DNA from: Pseudomonadota bacterium
GTDB lineage: Bacteria; Pseudomonadota; Gammaproteobacteria; Burkholderiales; SG8-39
Length of the DNA: 64,000 nucleotides
Assembly (NCBI GenBank): GCA_021811085.1
Contig: JAJZPQ010000012.1
Location: 1-64,000, forward strand
Direction of reading: 5' to 3'
Shown here: piece after piece, positions 17,276 through 25,789 of the stretch
Position numbering within the stretch: the first letter of the stretch is position 1
Layout of the letters: each line of letters opens with the position of its first letter
Program-made: the position numbers and the translations under genes
The notes under the pieces: model-generated
The model's input: only the letters and a program-made list of their open reading frames with translations
The model's database searches: none
Told to the model about the DNA's origin: nothing

Positions 17276-17916
17276 GCGGCCAACAGTGCCGCAGTGTGCA
17301 GATCCAGATCGACGCGCACGATCGCATGCGCGACGACCTGAACTTCCTGATGCGTGGTCAAGACCACCATGCCGTCGGTGGCCAGATGCGCGGCCAGCAG
17401 GCCTTCGAGCTCCATCACTGCTGCGACATCCAGCGCGGAAAACGGTTCATCGAGAATCCATAAAGGCACCGCGGCCGAGAGTTCGAGTCGCGCCAGGGCC
17501 ACGCGCCGGCGCTGGCCCTGCGACAGCACTTTCGCCGGCAATTTGGCGCAATGCGCGACGCCGAAGCGCTCGAGCGCAGCGAGCATGCGCCCGGGTTCGG
17601 CCGACATTCCCGCCAGGGCCGCAGCCACCTGCAGGTTTTCCAGCGCCGTGAGATCGTCCTTGAGCGCGTTGAGGTGCCCGATGAAGACGAGATTCCTGGA
17701 ATACTCCTCGCGCTCCGCGCGTATCGGCTTCCCGCGCCAGCGCAACTCCCCTGCGCTCGGTGCGAGCAGGCCGCACATGATGCGCAACAGGCTGGTCTTG
17801 CCGCTGCCGTTTGCCCCCGCGACACGCAGCAATTGTCCGCGGCTGAGCTTGAAGCTCAAATCGCTGAACAGCCGCCGCTCGCCTCGGGTGCATTCGAGTT
17901 GTCGCGCTTCAAGCAT
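17272..17916 (-). CDS. ccmA: Cytochrome c biogenesis ATP-binding protein CcmA
   Basis: A 214-residue ABC ATPase. Walker A is GANGSGKT (residues 34-41), the signature is LSQGQRRRVALARL, and Walker B is LWILDEPFSALD. It pairs with CcmB and heads the ccmABCDEFGHI operon on the minus strand. All nine genes overlap or nearly touch, so they are probably one transcript, starting from the upstream region at 17917-18283. The presence of system I shows that the organism makes c-type cytochromes. Confidence 0.95.
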   Translation of the reverse strand: MLEARQLECTRGERRLFSDLSFKLSRGQLLRVAGANGSGKTSLLRIMCGLLAPSAGELRWRGKPIRAEREEYSRNLVFIGHLNALKDDLTALENLQVAAALAGMSAEPGRMLAALERFGVAHCAKLPAKVLSQGQRRRVALARLELSAAVPLWILDEPFSALDVAAVMELEGLLAAHLATDGMVVLTTHQEVQVVAHAIVRVDLDLHTAALLAA

Positions 17917-18283
17917 TGCCGCACTGCCCTTTCAAGATTCCGATCTGCAACTGTGCCGTTTATTGCGTGCCAGTGTAGCCGTAGGTCTGGCGCCCGTTTT
18001 TGCGCTGCATCAAAAGTCTCCCACCTACTGCGTGCTCAGACGCACTGCCTTTTCAGCCGGGATTTGAGCATGACGCCGACGGGATAAGCGGGTTTCGGCG
18101 CAAACGCGTCCGAAGCAACAGATCGCGATGAACCGGCGGCGGGCGCAGGCCGCGATTATAGGGGGTTTGGGAGAGCGAGGAAATGGTGAAAACTGCGACC
18201 GGAGGGGAATACCGCACGATTCGGCGCAAATTTCTGCACAAATGAACCACTGGCCCGAAAGCCGGTCTAATCGCGCCATCCGC
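17917..18283 (-). promoter_or_regulatory. Gene-free leader upstream of ccmA with a perfect -10 element
   Basis: This 367-bp stretch has no credible gene on either strand. On the minus strand a perfect TATAAT lies at 18155-18160, with only a weak -35 candidate 17 bp further upstream. If used, transcription would begin about 230 nt before the ccmA start codon, giving a long untranslated leader. I checked it for 6S RNA and other known RNAs and recognised none. Confidence 0.4.
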
Positions 18284-18454
18284 TTATGAAGTCTCGCCGG
18301 CCTCAGGCGCGGGCGCGGGCGGTGCGGCCTGCTCGGGATTATCCACACTGGGAGCAGTGTTTTTCTCGAGCTTGCGCAGGCGCTTTTCCTCCTGCTTTTT
18401 CTTTTTCGCCAAGTCTTTCTGACGTTTCTCGTACTGGTAATTAGGTTTTGCCAA
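18284..18454 (-). CDS. Small lysine-rich conserved hypothetical protein
   Basis: A 56-residue protein with a probable TTG start at 18452-18454. GGGAGGG lies 7 nt before it and no ATG is available nearby. The first half (AKPNYQYEKRQKDLAKKKKQ) is very basic and probably a single charged helix. The second half is an acidic, Pro/Ala-rich tail. I recall similar short proteins in proteobacteria without known function, but cannot name a family. It stands alone between the ccm operon and the TPM genes. Confidence 0.65.
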   Translation of the reverse strand: MAKPNYQYEKRQKDLAKKKKQEEKRLRKLEKNTAPSVDNPEQAAPPAPAPEAGETS

Positions 18455-18568
18455 TTTGTCGCCCTCCCGGCTGTCGCGCTCTATCGTCCAAGCCCGAAGT
18501 ATAGGCCCAAAGCGCGCCCTCGGCAGTAGGCTTTGCAAAACAAATTCGCGCCGCGCGCGACGCGAAGC

Positions 18569-19069
18569 TCACAAAACCACGGGCTCGTTCGGCAGTTCGT
18601 TGCGTCGCGCTCCGGTCGGCGGGAAATGGCTGGCGAGCAGATCGCTGATTGCCACCACCCCGAAGTTCGCGCCGTGTTCGAAGCGGCCCTCGGCAAACGC
18701 GCGCTGCATTTCGCCGCAAATCGTTTCCCAGGCGGTATCCCCGACCTTGTTGTGGATGCCGCGATCGGCCACGATCTCGACGCGCTTGTCGGCCAGCAGC
18801 AAATAAATCAGCACGCCGCTGTTGTGCTCGGTGTCCCACACGCGCAATTGGCTGAACAGGTCCAGCGCGCGGGCGCGCGCATCCAGCCCGCGCCACAACT
18901 GCAGCAAAGGCAGCGAGGCCTCGACGGCGAAACGCAGCTCGCCGCCGTGCCGCTTTTCCTGCGCAGCTATGGTGTCGCGAATCCCACGCAGGGCCGCCGG
19001 CGGAAATGCGCGCCGCACCGACCACTGGTCGGAAAATAAATGCCGCAGCAGGCGTCGCCCGCGCATCAA
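18569..19069 (-). CDS. TPM-domain protein, short form
   Basis: A 166-residue protein without a clear signal peptide or membrane anchor. The middle resembles the TPM (YgcG) fold: RVWDTEHNSGVLIYLLLADKRVEIVADRGI, followed by a segment that fits the end of the domain. Its start overlaps the stop of the upstream TPM gene by 4 nt, so the two are coupled. Such short TPM proteins are often encoded next to a long TPM protein and LemA, as here. No enzymatic function can be assigned. Confidence 0.75.
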   Translation of the reverse strand: MMRGRRLLRHLFSDQWSVRRAFPPAALRGIRDTIAAQEKRHGGELRFAVEASLPLLQLWRGLDARARALDLFSQLRVWDTEHNSGVLIYLLLADKRVEIVADRGIHNKVGDTAWETICGEMQRAFAEGRFEHGANFGVVAISDLLASHFPPTGARRNELPNEPVVL

Positions 19070-19926
19070 TTGTTCCCCCAGCTGCCCGAGGCCCCACCGC
19101 CGCCAAAACCGCCGCCGCCCCCGCCGAATCCGCCACCGCCGCCAAAACCGCCGCCCCCGCCAAAGCCGCCGCCGAAGCCGCCCGGGTAGTAGCCGCGCGC
19201 GCCGCTGGCGAGCGCCATGAGGAACGCGACGATGCCGGCGAGTACCGCCGCGCCGAGCGCACCTGCGAGCACCCAGGCGATGAAGCCTGCCGCCAAGCCC
19301 GTGGCGGCGGAGCCGAACAGCCGGCCCAGGATCGCCTTCAGCACCCCGCCCGCGACGACCACCACGACCAGCAGGATCACGAACAGCGACTGATAGTCGA
19401 AGCCGCTCGTTCCCCGCGGCTGTGCCGGCGGCGGCAGCTGCTCGCCATCGATCAGTTTCATCAAAGTCTGCGTGCCGTCGCGGATGCCGCCGTAAAAATC
19501 GTCCGCGAGAAAATGCGGCGCGATCACCTCGCGGATCACGCGCTTCGCCACGACGTCGGGTATCGCGCCCTCCAGCCCGTAGCCGACTTCGATGCGCAGC
19601 TTATGGTCGTTCTTGGCGACGATCAGGATCACGCCGTCGTCGGCCTTGGCGCGGCCGATTTTCCACTGCTCGGCGACGCGTATCGAATACTGCTCTATGG
19701 TTTCGGGCTGAGTGCTGGGCAGCATCAGCACTGCGATCTGGCTGCCCTTCTTCTGCTCGAACGCACGCAGTTCGCCTTCGAGCGACGCCAGCTGCGCCGC
19801 GTTCAGCGTGCCGGTTAGGTCCGTGACGCGCGCCTTGAGCGGCGGCACGGCGACTTCGTCGGCGGCGCCCGCGGCGGATGCGAGCACCAGCGCGAGTATG
19901 CCGAATAGGCGTATCAGCGCACGCAT
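19066..19926 (-). CDS. TPM-domain (YgcG-like) membrane protein with Gly-rich tail
   Basis: A 286-residue envelope protein. It has an N-terminal signal peptide (about residues 1-21), a TPM domain (about residues 30-155; VTDLTGTLNAAQ, GVILIVAKNDHKLRIEVGYGLEG), and two hydrophobic segments (about residues 178-200 and 208-238). The tail is a low-complexity GGGFGGGG repeat ending GASGSWGNN. Proteins of this type occur with LemA, as here (lemA lies 25 bp upstream). In some bacteria TPM proteins are linked to photosystem repair or acid phosphatase activity, but the role here is unknown. Confidence 0.85.
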   Translation of the reverse strand: MRALIRLFGILALVLASAAGAADEVAVPPLKARVTDLTGTLNAAQLASLEGELRAFEQKKGSQIAVLMLPSTQPETIEQYSIRVAEQWKIGRAKADDGVILIVAKNDHKLRIEVGYGLEGAIPDVVAKRVIREVIAPHFLADDFYGGIRDGTQTLMKLIDGEQLPPPAQPRGTSGFDYQSLFVILLVVVVVAGGVLKAILGRLFGSAATGLAAGFIAWVLAGALGAAVLAGIVAFLMALASGARGYYPGGFGGGFGGGGGFGGGGGFGGGGGGFGGGGASGSWGNN

Positions 19927-19951
19927 CAGGCCCCTGAACCCGGCTGTTTAC

Positions 19952-20590
19952 TCACTTAACCGGCGCCGGCAAGGCATTGCCCGGCGCTGGCGCCGTGGCC
20001 GGTTTGTCGAAACTCACCGTGGGCGGCGCCGCGATGGCCTTCTCGTTCTCGACCGCGAAATTGGGCTTCACCTCGTAGCTGAACATCTTCGCCGTCAGAT
20101 TGTTCGGGAAGGTGCGGATCAGCGTGTTGTATTCCTGCACCGCTTTGATGTAGCGGTTGCGCGCCACCGCAATGCGGTTTTCCGTCCCCTCGAGCTGCGC
20201 CTGCAGATCGCGGAAATTCGCATCCGATTTCAGCTGCGGATAGTTTTCCGAAACCACCAGCAGCCGCGACAGCGCGCTGGACAAGCCGGCTTGCGCCTGC
20301 TGAAACTTCGCGAACGCCGCAGGATCGTTGATGAGTTCGGGCGTGGCCTGGATGCTGCCCACGCGCGCGCGCGCTTCGGTCACCTGGACCAGGATCGTCT
20401 GTTCCTGCGCCGCAAATCCCTTCACGGTGTTCACCAGATTCGGCACCAGGTCGGCGCGCCGCTGATACTGGTTCAGCACCTCGGACCAGCTCGCCTTGAT
20501 CTGCTCGTCACCGCGCTGCATGTCGTTGTAGCCGCAGCCGGAAAGGCTCAGGGTGATCGCCGCCAGCACGATGGCCATGATTCTGCGCAT
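19952..20590 (-). CDS. lemA: LemA-family lipoprotein
   Basis: A 212-residue protein with a lipoprotein signal (lipobox LSGC, Cys19), so it is probably a membrane-anchored lipoprotein. The LemA four-helix core is recognisable in QYQRRADLVPNLVNTVKGFA and later YNTLIRTFPNNLTAKMF. The start at 20590 follows GAGGAG. It is the first gene of lemA-TPM-TPM on the minus strand. LemA proteins are widespread and their biochemical function is not established. Confidence 0.92.
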   Translation of the reverse strand: MRRIMAIVLAAITLSLSGCGYNDMQRGDEQIKASWSEVLNQYQRRADLVPNLVNTVKGFAAQEQTILVQVTEARARVGSIQATPELINDPAAFAKFQQAQAGLSSALSRLLVVSENYPQLKSDANFRDLQAQLEGTENRIAVARNRYIKAVQEYNTLIRTFPNNLTAKMFSYEVKPNFAVENEKAIAAPPTVSFDKPATAPAPGNALPAPVK

Positions 20591-20664
20591 ATGAATTCTC
20601 CTCGTAAGTTGCTGCTGCTTAACTGGGGGCGCGCACGCGAATTTCAAGGCAGCGGCGCGCGGCT

Positions 20665-21402
20665 TCAGGCTTTCAGGTCCAGCTCCGCCATGGTGCGGCG
20701 GGCAAAACAAAGGTCTTCCCAGGCTTTCGCCTTGTCCGGCAGATTGCGCAGCAGGTAAGCCGGATGATAGGTGGCGATCAGCGGCACGCCCTGATAGCGG
20801 TGCACGCGGCCGCGCAGCGAGGCAATGCTCGCATCGGTGGCGAGCAGCGTCTGGCAGGCGAAACGCCCCATCGCCAGTATCAGCCTGGGCCGCAGCAATT
20901 CGACCTGGCGCAGCAGCAGCGGCGCGCACTGCTCGACCTCCGCATGCTCGGGGTTGCGGTTTCCCGGCGGCCGGCACTTCAACACGTTGGCGATGTAGAC
21001 GTTCTCGCCGCGCTTCAAGTCTATGCCCGCGAGCATGCCGTCGAGCAGTTTGCCCGCCTGACCTACGAACGGCTCGCCGCGCGCATCCTCTTCCGCGCCC
21101 GGCGCCTCTCCCACCAGCAGCCAGTGCGCGCGTTCGTCGCCGACGCCGAACACGGTCTGGGTGCAGGTCTTGCGCAGTGCGCAGGCCGTGCACGCGGCGA
21201 CTTCCGCTTTGAGTTCGCTCCAGTCCATGCGTGCGATGCGCCCGGCGCGGTCTTGCGCGGGCTCGGCCGCTCGCGCTGCGGCTGCAGTCGCGGCCGCGCG
21301 CGGCGGCTCCGCCTCCTGCGGCGCGGCCACATTCCCGCTCCGAAGCCGCCACAGCGGCATCAGGCCCATCTCTTCCAGGAACAACTCGCGGCGCGAACTC
21401 AT
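20665..21402 (-). CDS. Family 4 uracil-DNA glycosylase (4Fe-4S)
   Basis: A 245-residue DNA repair enzyme that removes uracil from DNA. After a variable Ala-rich N-terminus (about residues 1-60), it has the iron-sulfur cysteines in CTACALRKTC. Next come the active-site motif GEAPGAEEDARGEPFVGQAG, the segment YIANVLKCRPPGNRNP, and the C-terminal ATYHPAYLLR. It overlaps rimI by 4 nt and follows tsaB-rimI, a common arrangement in betaproteobacteria. The cluster ligands make it a likely client of the SUF machinery at the right end. Confidence 0.92.
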   Translation of the reverse strand: MSSRRELFLEEMGLMPLWRLRSGNVAAPQEAEPPRAAATAAAARAAEPAQDRAGRIARMDWSELKAEVAACTACALRKTCTQTVFGVGDERAHWLLVGEAPGAEEDARGEPFVGQAGKLLDGMLAGIDLKRGENVYIANVLKCRPPGNRNPEHAEVEQCAPLLLRQVELLRPRLILAMGRFACQTLLATDASIASLRGRVHRYQGVPLIATYHPAYLLRNLPDKAKAWEDLCFARRTMAELDLKA

Positions 21403-21860
21403 AGCGGCAGGCTGTAGATCAGCGCGTCCTCGCGCCCGGTTTGCGCGGGGTAGTAATCGCGCCTGCGGCCTATCAGTTGAAATCCATGACGCTCGTACAG
21501 CCGCAGCGCGGCGGTATTGGACGGCCGCACCTCCAAAAATATCAGCCGCGCGCCGCGCTTCTGCGCGGCGGCGCACACCTGCTGCAGCAAGGATTTGCCG
21601 TAGCCCCGCCTGTGGCAGGCGCCGGCGATCGACAGGTTGAGCAAATGCGCCTCATCGGCTGCCTGCATCAGCACCGCATAGCCGATCAATTCGCCGTCGC
21701 GCAGATAAATCCAGCAGGCGTAATGCGCGGCGAGCGAGTCGCGGAAATTGCCCAGCGTCCAGGGAAATGCGTAAATCGCGTTTTCGATCGCCAGCACTGC
21801 CGGCAGGTCGGCCTCGGTCATCGGTCGAAGTTCGAGTGCCGGCTTGAGCACGGCGCTCAT
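21399..21860 (-). CDS. rimI: Ribosomal-protein-alanine N-acetyltransferase RimI
   Basis: A 153-residue GNAT acetyltransferase that acetylates the N-terminal alanine of ribosomal protein S18. The acetyl-CoA motif HRRGYGKSLLQQV and the RimI-typical segment LEVRPSNTAALRLYERHGF are both present. It overlaps tsaB by 4 nt and the glycosylase gene by 4 nt, so the three are probably one transcriptional unit. Confidence 0.93.
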   Translation of the reverse strand: MSAVLKPALELRPMTEADLPAVLAIENAIYAFPWTLGNFRDSLAAHYACWIYLRDGELIGYAVLMQAADEAHLLNLSIAGACHRRGYGKSLLQQVCAAAQKRGARLIFLEVRPSNTAALRLYERHGFQLIGRRRDYYPAQTGREDALIYSLPL

Positions 21861-22528
21861 CGCTCGCTCGCCTTCAGCGCCACTTTGTCGCGCACATACA
21901 GCGGCACCGCCGCCGCCGCGTCCACGCCCTGCCCCGCTGCGAACACCGCGCGCGCGAGGCGCAGCATCGCGCTCGCATTCGGCACGGCCTCGGCATCGGT
22001 ATGCTTGATCGAAGTCTCATAGCAGCGCGCCAGCGCCGCTCCGTGCACGCGGAACCCGCTGCCGCAGGCGAACCAGCCGCTGCCCTCGACTTCAGGCACG
22101 GCATCGGGCCGGTACAGTCCGGGTGCATGCATTTCGATCCAGTTGCCGCCGCTCTTGCAATAGACCCCATGGTACACCTCGCCCATGCGCGCATCGAGGC
22201 AGGCGATCACCTTGTCGGCGCCGCAATTTTCCGCCAGCGCGAGCAGCGTGCCGATGCCGGCTACCGGCAGATTGCGCGCGAGCGCCAGACCTTGCGCGAG
22301 GCCGCAGGCAATGCGCAGTCCGGTAAACGATCCGGGCCCGGCGCCGTAGGCGATGCCCCCGATCGCGCCCATGTCCAGTTGCGCTTCCTGCAGCAGTTCG
22401 CGCAATGCCGGCAAAGCGAGTTCGGAGTGCCTTTGTCCGGCATGAAAGCTGCGCTCGAACAGATGCGCGCCGCGCGCGACGGCGAGCGAACAGTATTCGG
22501 TGGACGTTTCCAGTGCGACGAGATTCAC
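21857..22528 (-). CDS. tsaB: tRNA t6A modification protein TsaB
   Basis: A 223-residue ASKHA-fold protein that partners TsaD and TsaE in making N6-threonylcarbamoyladenosine at position 37 of ANN-decoding tRNAs. The N-terminus MNLVALETSTEYCSLAV and the segment GAGPGSFTGLRIACGLAQGLA are diagnostic. It is the first gene of the tsaB-rimI-udg unit and is divergent from the Bug receptor gene across 129 bp. Confidence 0.94.
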   Translation of the reverse strand: MNLVALETSTEYCSLAVARGAHLFERSFHAGQRHSELALPALRELLQEAQLDMGAIGGIAYGAGPGSFTGLRIACGLAQGLALARNLPVAGIGTLLALAENCGADKVIACLDARMGEVYHGVYCKSGGNWIEMHAPGLYRPDAVPEVEGSGWFACGSGFRVHGAALARCYETSIKHTDAEAVPNASAMLRLARAVFAAGQGVDAAAAVPLYVRDKVALKASER

Positions 22529-22657
22529 GGCAGAGGGCGCAACTCAATGGCGCATTTTAGCGTATCCGCGACGAGGGTCTATTGGTCCTTGACACTGCGC
22601 TGCACGGCGCCCAAGATGCGCCGAAACAATAAAACTATAACTATCAACGAGGACAAT

Positions 22658-23629
22658 ATGAAACGATACGCATGCATGCTATTGCTGGCGCTGCTCGCCG
22701 GCCCCGCGCCGGCCGAGGACGCCTACCCCAACCGGCATATCACCATGATCGTGCCTTTTCCACCGGGCGGCATCGCCGACCTGACCGGCCGGCCGACCGC
22801 GTTCGCGATGGAAAAAGCGCTGAAGCAGCGCATCATCATCGAAAACAAATCCGGTGCGGGCGGCGCAATCGGCATGGCCTACCTGGCCAATGCCAAACCC
22901 GACGGCTACACCATCATGATGGCGTTGTCCTCGATCTCGATCCTGCCCGAGGCGGAAAAGCTGTTCGAGCGCAAGCCGCCCTACCAGATGAACCAGTTCG
23001 CGCCGATCGCGCTGATCTCGGCCGATCCGACCGTGCTCGTGGTGCGCGCCGACAGCCCGTGGAAAAGCGTGAAGGATCTGGTCGAGGATGCGAAAAAGCG
23101 CCCCGGCAAAATCACGTTCAGTTCATCCGGCATCTACGGCACGCTGCACATGGCCATGGAAATGTTCGCCCAGTCTGCGGGCGTACAACTCTGGCACGTG
23201 CCCTATACCGGCGGCGGACCGGCCATGAACGCGCTGGTCGGCGGCCACGTGGACGCGCTCGCTTCGGGTCCGGCCGCGGTCATCGGCCAGATCAAGGGCG
23301 GCAAGCTGCGCGCGCTGGCCACCTGGGGCGACAAGCGCCTCGCTTCGCTGCCGGAAGTGCCCACCTTGAAGGAACTCGGCTACGACACCGAGTTCTACAT
23401 CTGGTCGGGCCTGTTCGCTCCGGCGGGCACGCCCGCGCCCGTGCTGGCGAAGCTGCGCGAAGCGGCGAAGAAGGCAGTGGACGATCCGGAATTCAAGGCG
23501 GTCATGGCCAAGATCGAGACGCCGATCTACTATCTGGATGCGCCCGAGTTCCAGAAATTCTGGGATAAGGATGCGGCCATGCTCGCCGCCGCGGTCAAGC
23601 GCGTAGGCAAGGTCGAAGAAAAGAAATAG
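22658..23629 (+). CDS. Bug-type tripartite tricarboxylate transporter substrate-binding protein
   Basis: A 323-residue periplasmic receptor. An N-terminal signal ending in GPAPA (about residues 1-19) precedes the Bug fold: ITMIVPFPPGGIADLTGRP near the start, and the ligand-loop pattern GAGGAIGMAYLANAKPDGYT. The start follows GAGGA. No TctA/TctB membrane genes are adjacent, so it is an orphan receptor, as is usual in Burkholderiales. The ligand cannot be deduced. Confidence 0.9.
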   Translation: MKRYACMLLLALLAGPAPAEDAYPNRHITMIVPFPPGGIADLTGRPTAFAMEKALKQRIIIENKSGAGGAIGMAYLANAKPDGYTIMMALSSISILPEAEKLFERKPPYQMNQFAPIALISADPTVLVVRADSPWKSVKDLVEDAKKRPGKITFSSSGIYGTLHMAMEMFAQSAGVQLWHVPYTGGGPAMNALVGGHVDALASGPAAVIGQIKGGKLRALATWGDKRLASLPEVPTLKELGYDTEFYIWSGLFAPAGTPAPVLAKLREAAKKAVDDPEFKAVMAKIETPIYYLDAPEFQKFWDKDAAMLAAAVKRVGKVEEKK

Positions 23630-23652
23630 GCGCGCGGAAGGATTTGAGGAAG

Positions 23653-23681
23653 CGGGGTGGAACTGCGACAGTCCCACCCCG
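23653..23681. terminator. Hairpin between convergent genes
   Basis: A 13-bp stem with one mismatch (23653-23665 with 23669-23681, 3-nt loop; core cggggtgg/ccaccccg) lies between the Bug receptor gene and the convergent hydrolase gene. Neither strand has a T-run after the stem, so intrinsic termination is uncertain. Confidence 0.45.
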
Positions 23682-23705
23682 TCCTCGGCCCCTCCTCCCC
23701 CAGAT

Positions 23706-24506
23706 CTATAACTTCGGTTCTACGTCCAGGCGCACCGCTATGCCTTCCAGGCCCGGCCCGGCGACCGGATAGCGCTGCATTACCAGCGGGTCGTGCCCGG
23801 GGACGATCCAGCGCGGATCGTCGGCGAGCTCGCGCAGCCGGCGATAGCCCTCCACCATGGCGCCGACATTGTGCACGATCGGAAACGGCCGCACCTGCTC
23901 CATGTTGGCGTAGAGGTGGGTCGCATCCGAGGCAAGCACGATCCAGCCGATGCGCGTATGCACGCGCACCGACTGTATGCCCATGGTGTGGCCTCCGATG
24001 TGGTGCAGCGATAGCCCGGGTGCGAGCTCGGCATCGCCGTCGTAGAACTGCACCCTGCCTTTGTACACTTCGCGCACCATGCCCACCACCTCTTCCACTT
24101 CGTACGCGTGCGAAAAGATCGGCTGCGCCATGTGCCGCCCGGTCGCGTACTGCATCTCCTTGTCCTGCAGATGAAAGCGCGCCTTCGGAAACAAGGCGAA
24201 ATTGCCGACGTGATCGTAGTGCAAATGGGTGATCACGACATCGCGCACTTCGGCCGCGTTCACGCCCAGGCGCTTCAAGCCGAGGTCGGGCGCCAGCAGC
24301 ATCCTGCGCCCGCGGCGCTCGGCCGCATGCAGCTCGAAACCGGTATCGACGACGAAGCTGCGTGAGGGGCTGCGCACGAGCCAGACGAAATAATCGAGCG
24401 GGCTGCCTTCCTCGTGCGGGTCGCCGCCGAGGAAATTGTCGGAGGCTTTGCGCGCCAGCGTCGCATAGCGGATGGCATAGACTTCGTAGTCGTCAGGCGC
24501 GTGCAT
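23706..24506 (-). CDS. Metallo-beta-lactamase-fold hydrolase (AHL-lactonase-like)
   Basis: A 266-residue enzyme with the zinc motif THLHYDHVGN (His94, His96, Asp98, His99), a later histidine in HHIGGHTMG, an Asp in LASDATH and a C-terminal histidine in VPGHDP. The overall layout resembles the N-acyl homoserine lactonase family, but many such proteins have other ester or lactone substrates. The start at 24506 follows GGGGAGA. It is convergent with the Bug receptor gene and divergent from the dehydrogenase pair. Confidence 0.82.
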   Translation of the reverse strand: MHAPDDYEVYAIRYATLARKASDNFLGGDPHEEGSPLDYFVWLVRSPSRSFVVDTGFELHAAERRGRRMLLAPDLGLKRLGVNAAEVRDVVITHLHYDHVGNFALFPKARFHLQDKEMQYATGRHMAQPIFSHAYEVEEVVGMVREVYKGRVQFYDGDAELAPGLSLHHIGGHTMGIQSVRVHTRIGWIVLASDATHLYANMEQVRPFPIVHNVGAMVEGYRRLRELADDPRWIVPGHDPLVMQRYPVAGPGLEGIAVRLDVEPKL

Positions 24507-24728
24507 CGACTTCTCCCCGGATTTTCTGCTCGCGCGCAAGTGTGCAAGCTGGCGCGCGCCGCGTCAAGCCGTGCGCAGCGGGGGTGCGCAGCGGGGGCAG
24601 CACCACGGTTCGAAATCCGCAAAACCAGGCGCGATAAAGTTAAAATCGAGCCAGGCCAGCTGCCACGGCCCGTTCCGATCGCAGCCGGCATGCCCGCTCC
24701 GCGCTCCAACATTTATTGAAAGGCAATC

Positions 24729-25787
24729 ATGAAAAAGCACAGCATCGCCGTCATCGCCGGTGACGGCATCGGCAAGGAAGTCATGCCCGAGGGCGTGCGC
24801 GCGCTCGACGCCGCGGCGCGCAAGTTCGGCCTTGCGCTCGCCTTCGATCATTTCGACTGGAGCTGCGACAACTACGACAAGCACGGCTGGTGGATGCCGC
24901 CCGACTGGAAAGACAGGATCGGCGGCCACGACTGCATTTTCTTCGGCGCCACCGGCTGGCCGGCGAAGGTGCTCGATCACGTCTCGCTGTGGGATTCGCT
25001 GATCAAGTTCCGGCGCGAATTCGACCAGTACGTCAACCTGCGCCCGGTGCGGCTGATGCCCGGCGTGAGCTGCCCGCTCGCCGGACGCAAGGTCGGCGAC
25101 ATCGATTACTACGTGGTGCGCGAGAACACCGAGGGCGAATACTCCTCCATGGGCGGGCGCCTGTTCGAAGGCACCGAGCGCGAGATGGCGCAGCAGGTAT
25201 CGACGTTCACGCGCAAAGGCGTGGACCGCATCATGAAATTCGCGTTCGAGCTCGCAATGACGCGGCCGCGCAAGGAAATCACCTCCGCCACCAAATCGAA
25301 CGGCATCTCCATCACCATGCCTTACTGGGACGAGCGCTTCGCCGCGATGGCGAAGAACTATCCGAAGCTGAAAACCAGCCAATACCACATCGACGGCCTC
25401 ACGATCCAGATGGTGCTCAATCCGCAGCGCTTCAGCGTGATCGTCGGCTCCAACCTGTTCGGCGACATCCTGTCCGACCTGGGTCCTGCGACCGCAGGCA
25501 CGATCGGCATCGCGCCCTCGGGCAACATCAACCCGGAGCGCAAGTTTCCGTCGCTGTTCGAGCCGGTGCACGGCTCCGCGCCCGACATCTATGGCAAGAA
25601 AATCGCCAACCCCATCGGCCAGATCTGGTCGGGCGCGATGATGCTCGAGCACTTGGGCCACGCCGATGCCGGCGCCGCGATCCTGCGCGCGATCGAAAAG
25701 GTGCTGTTGGACGGGCCGCGCACGCCGGACCTGGGCGGCAAGGCCAGCACCGAAGACGTGGGCAAAGCCGTTGCTGCGGCGATCTGA
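24729..25787 (+). CDS. Tartrate/D-malate dehydrogenase-like enzyme (isopropylmalate dehydrogenase family), copy 1
   Basis: A 352-residue NAD-dependent beta-decarboxylating dehydrogenase. It shows the family motifs IAGDGIGKEV at the start, YYVVRENTEGEYS with substrate-binding residues, and the metal-binding GSNLFGDILSDLGP. GSAPDIYGKKIANPIGQIWS follows near the C-terminus. It resembles TtuC/D-malate enzymes more than LeuB, and no leuCD genes are nearby. It is followed 2 bp later by a paralogue of the same length, so the two are probably co-expressed and may form hetero-oligomers. Confidence 0.82.
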   Translation: MKKHSIAVIAGDGIGKEVMPEGVRALDAAARKFGLALAFDHFDWSCDNYDKHGWWMPPDWKDRIGGHDCIFFGATGWPAKVLDHVSLWDSLIKFRREFDQYVNLRPVRLMPGVSCPLAGRKVGDIDYYVVRENTEGEYSSMGGRLFEGTEREMAQQVSTFTRKGVDRIMKFAFELAMTRPRKEITSATKSNGISITMPYWDERFAAMAKNYPKLKTSQYHIDGLTIQMVLNPQRFSVIVGSNLFGDILSDLGPATAGTIGIAPSGNINPERKFPSLFEPVHGSAPDIYGKKIANPIGQIWSGAMMLEHLGHADAGAAILRAIEKVLLDGPRTPDLGGKASTEDVGKAVAAAI

Positions 25788-25789
25788 TC

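Noticed and set aside
17917..18283. 6S RNA or another conserved RNA upstream of ccmA
   Set aside because: I found the -10 element but no closing stem and central bubble typical of 6S RNA, and no other known RNA pattern.
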